Shown: in pieces, positions 4,863 to 5,209 of the stretch
Layout: every line of letters begins with the position of its first letter
Numbering within the stretch: position 1 is the stretch's first letter
Assembly: GCA_030596305.1 (NCBI GenBank)
Contig: JAUVKK010000088.1
Coordinates: 1 to 5,209 of the forward strand
DNA: 5,209 nt
Reading direction: 5' to 3'
From: Helicobacteraceae bacterium
GTDB lineage: Bacteria > Campylobacterota > Campylobacteria > Campylobacterales > Sulfurimonadaceae
The notes under the pieces: generated by a model
Databases searched by the model: none
The model's input: only the letters and a program-made list of their open reading frames with translations
Told to the model about the DNA's origin: nothing
Made by a program: the position numbers and the translations under genes

Positions 4863-5209
4863 ATGACAATTATGCAGATTATTTTACTAGGTGCATCCGC
4901 TTTCTTTGCGTTCAAGATCTATGAACATATGCAGGGATTACAAGATAGCGATGGCAGCGAAAATATGAATGAACAGATTGAAGAGCAGGTTAATATCGAT
5001 GCACTTGTGGAAGAAGCAGACAAAGCCTACGATGCCGGCCGTCTGCTCGAAGCAAGAGAGCTGTTGCAAAAGGCACATGAGCACGACAGCAGTATTCCTG
5101 AACTTGCTAACCGTTTAGGTTTTGTCTTGAGTGCGATGGGCAATCACGATGAGGCGCTAAAGCTATATAACCACTCTCTTTCACTGCAAGAAGAAGATGT
5201 GACACACCT
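4863..5209 (+). CDS. Membrane-anchored TPR-repeat protein, 5' part (3' end outside window)
   Basis: The first 115 residues are visible and the frame is open at the right edge. Residues 4-20 (MQIILLGASAFFAFKIY) form one hydrophobic helix without a signal-cleavage motif, so the protein is probably anchored by its N-terminus. An acidic linker follows (about 28-46). Two TPR-like helix pairs then occur: about 45-76, with Ala52, Ala55, Gly59, Ala64 and Ala71 at consensus positions, and about 79-110, with Pro79, Gly86, Gly93, Ala98 and Tyr102. TPR proteins serve as scaffolds; the partner is unknown. The Lys just after the helix would favour the TPR part facing the cytoplasm by the positive-inside rule, but this is weak evidence. 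The gene is divergent from the small secreted-protein gene, with a 187-nt gap. Confidence 0.85.
   Translation, partial: MTIMQIILLGASAFFAFKIYEHMQGLQDSDGSENMNEQIEEQVNIDALVEEADKAYDAGRLLEARELLQKAHEHDSSIPELANRLGFVLSAMGNHDEALKLYNHSLSLQEEDVTH

Overview
The window looks like chromosomal DNA of a mesophilic Campylobacterota (epsilonproteobacterial) species of the Sulfurimonas/Sulfurovum type. That placement is inferred from the moderate-to-low GC, short A/T-rich promoters with TGnTATAAT-like -10 elements, compact gene packing and the flavour of the ArgJ and PPK1 proteins. No rRNA or other decisive marker is present, so it is a working guess.

Layout. (1) Bases 2-727, plus strand: the 3' part of argJ (arginine biosynthesis), including the self-cleavage site and the whole beta chain. 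(2) Bases 728-1007: a convergent intergenic region with several small inverted repeats, a 20-bp palindrome resembling the dRS3/'ATTCC-GGAAT' class of dispersed repeats, and eight perfect tandem copies of a 7-bp unit (955-1010). The last copy supplies the stop codon of the neighbouring minus-strand gene. (3) Bases 1008-4255, minus strand: a tight three-gene operon in the order ppk1 (polyphosphate kinase), gamma-carbonic-anhydrase-like hexapeptide protein, TRIC/YicG-family membrane protein. Gaps are 5 and 3 nt. One good extended -10 promoter lies just upstream of ppk1. (4) Bases 4256-4862: a small minus-strand gene for a secreted, strongly basic Gly/Lys-rich protein of 77 aa, with an 11-bp perfect stem-loop just past its stop. 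A divergent intergenic region follows, carrying two mutually exclusive hairpins and a Shine-Dalgarno plus four-codon frame. (5) Bases 4863-5209, plus strand: the 5' part of a gene for a membrane-anchored TPR protein, running off the window.

The operon joins ATP-polyphosphate interconversion (PPK1), a possible CO2/bicarbonate or other zinc-dependent activity, and a small-solute or cation channel/transporter. A link through energy storage and counter-ion or carbon balance is plausible, but only gene order supports it. No CRISPR array, tRNA, rRNA, insertion sequence or phage gene was seen. I do not see a clearly new multi-gene system. The most unusual items are the heptanucleotide array fused to the end of the TRIC gene, the polycationic secreted peptide next to ppk1, and the overlapping hairpins with a minimal ORF upstream of the TPR gene.
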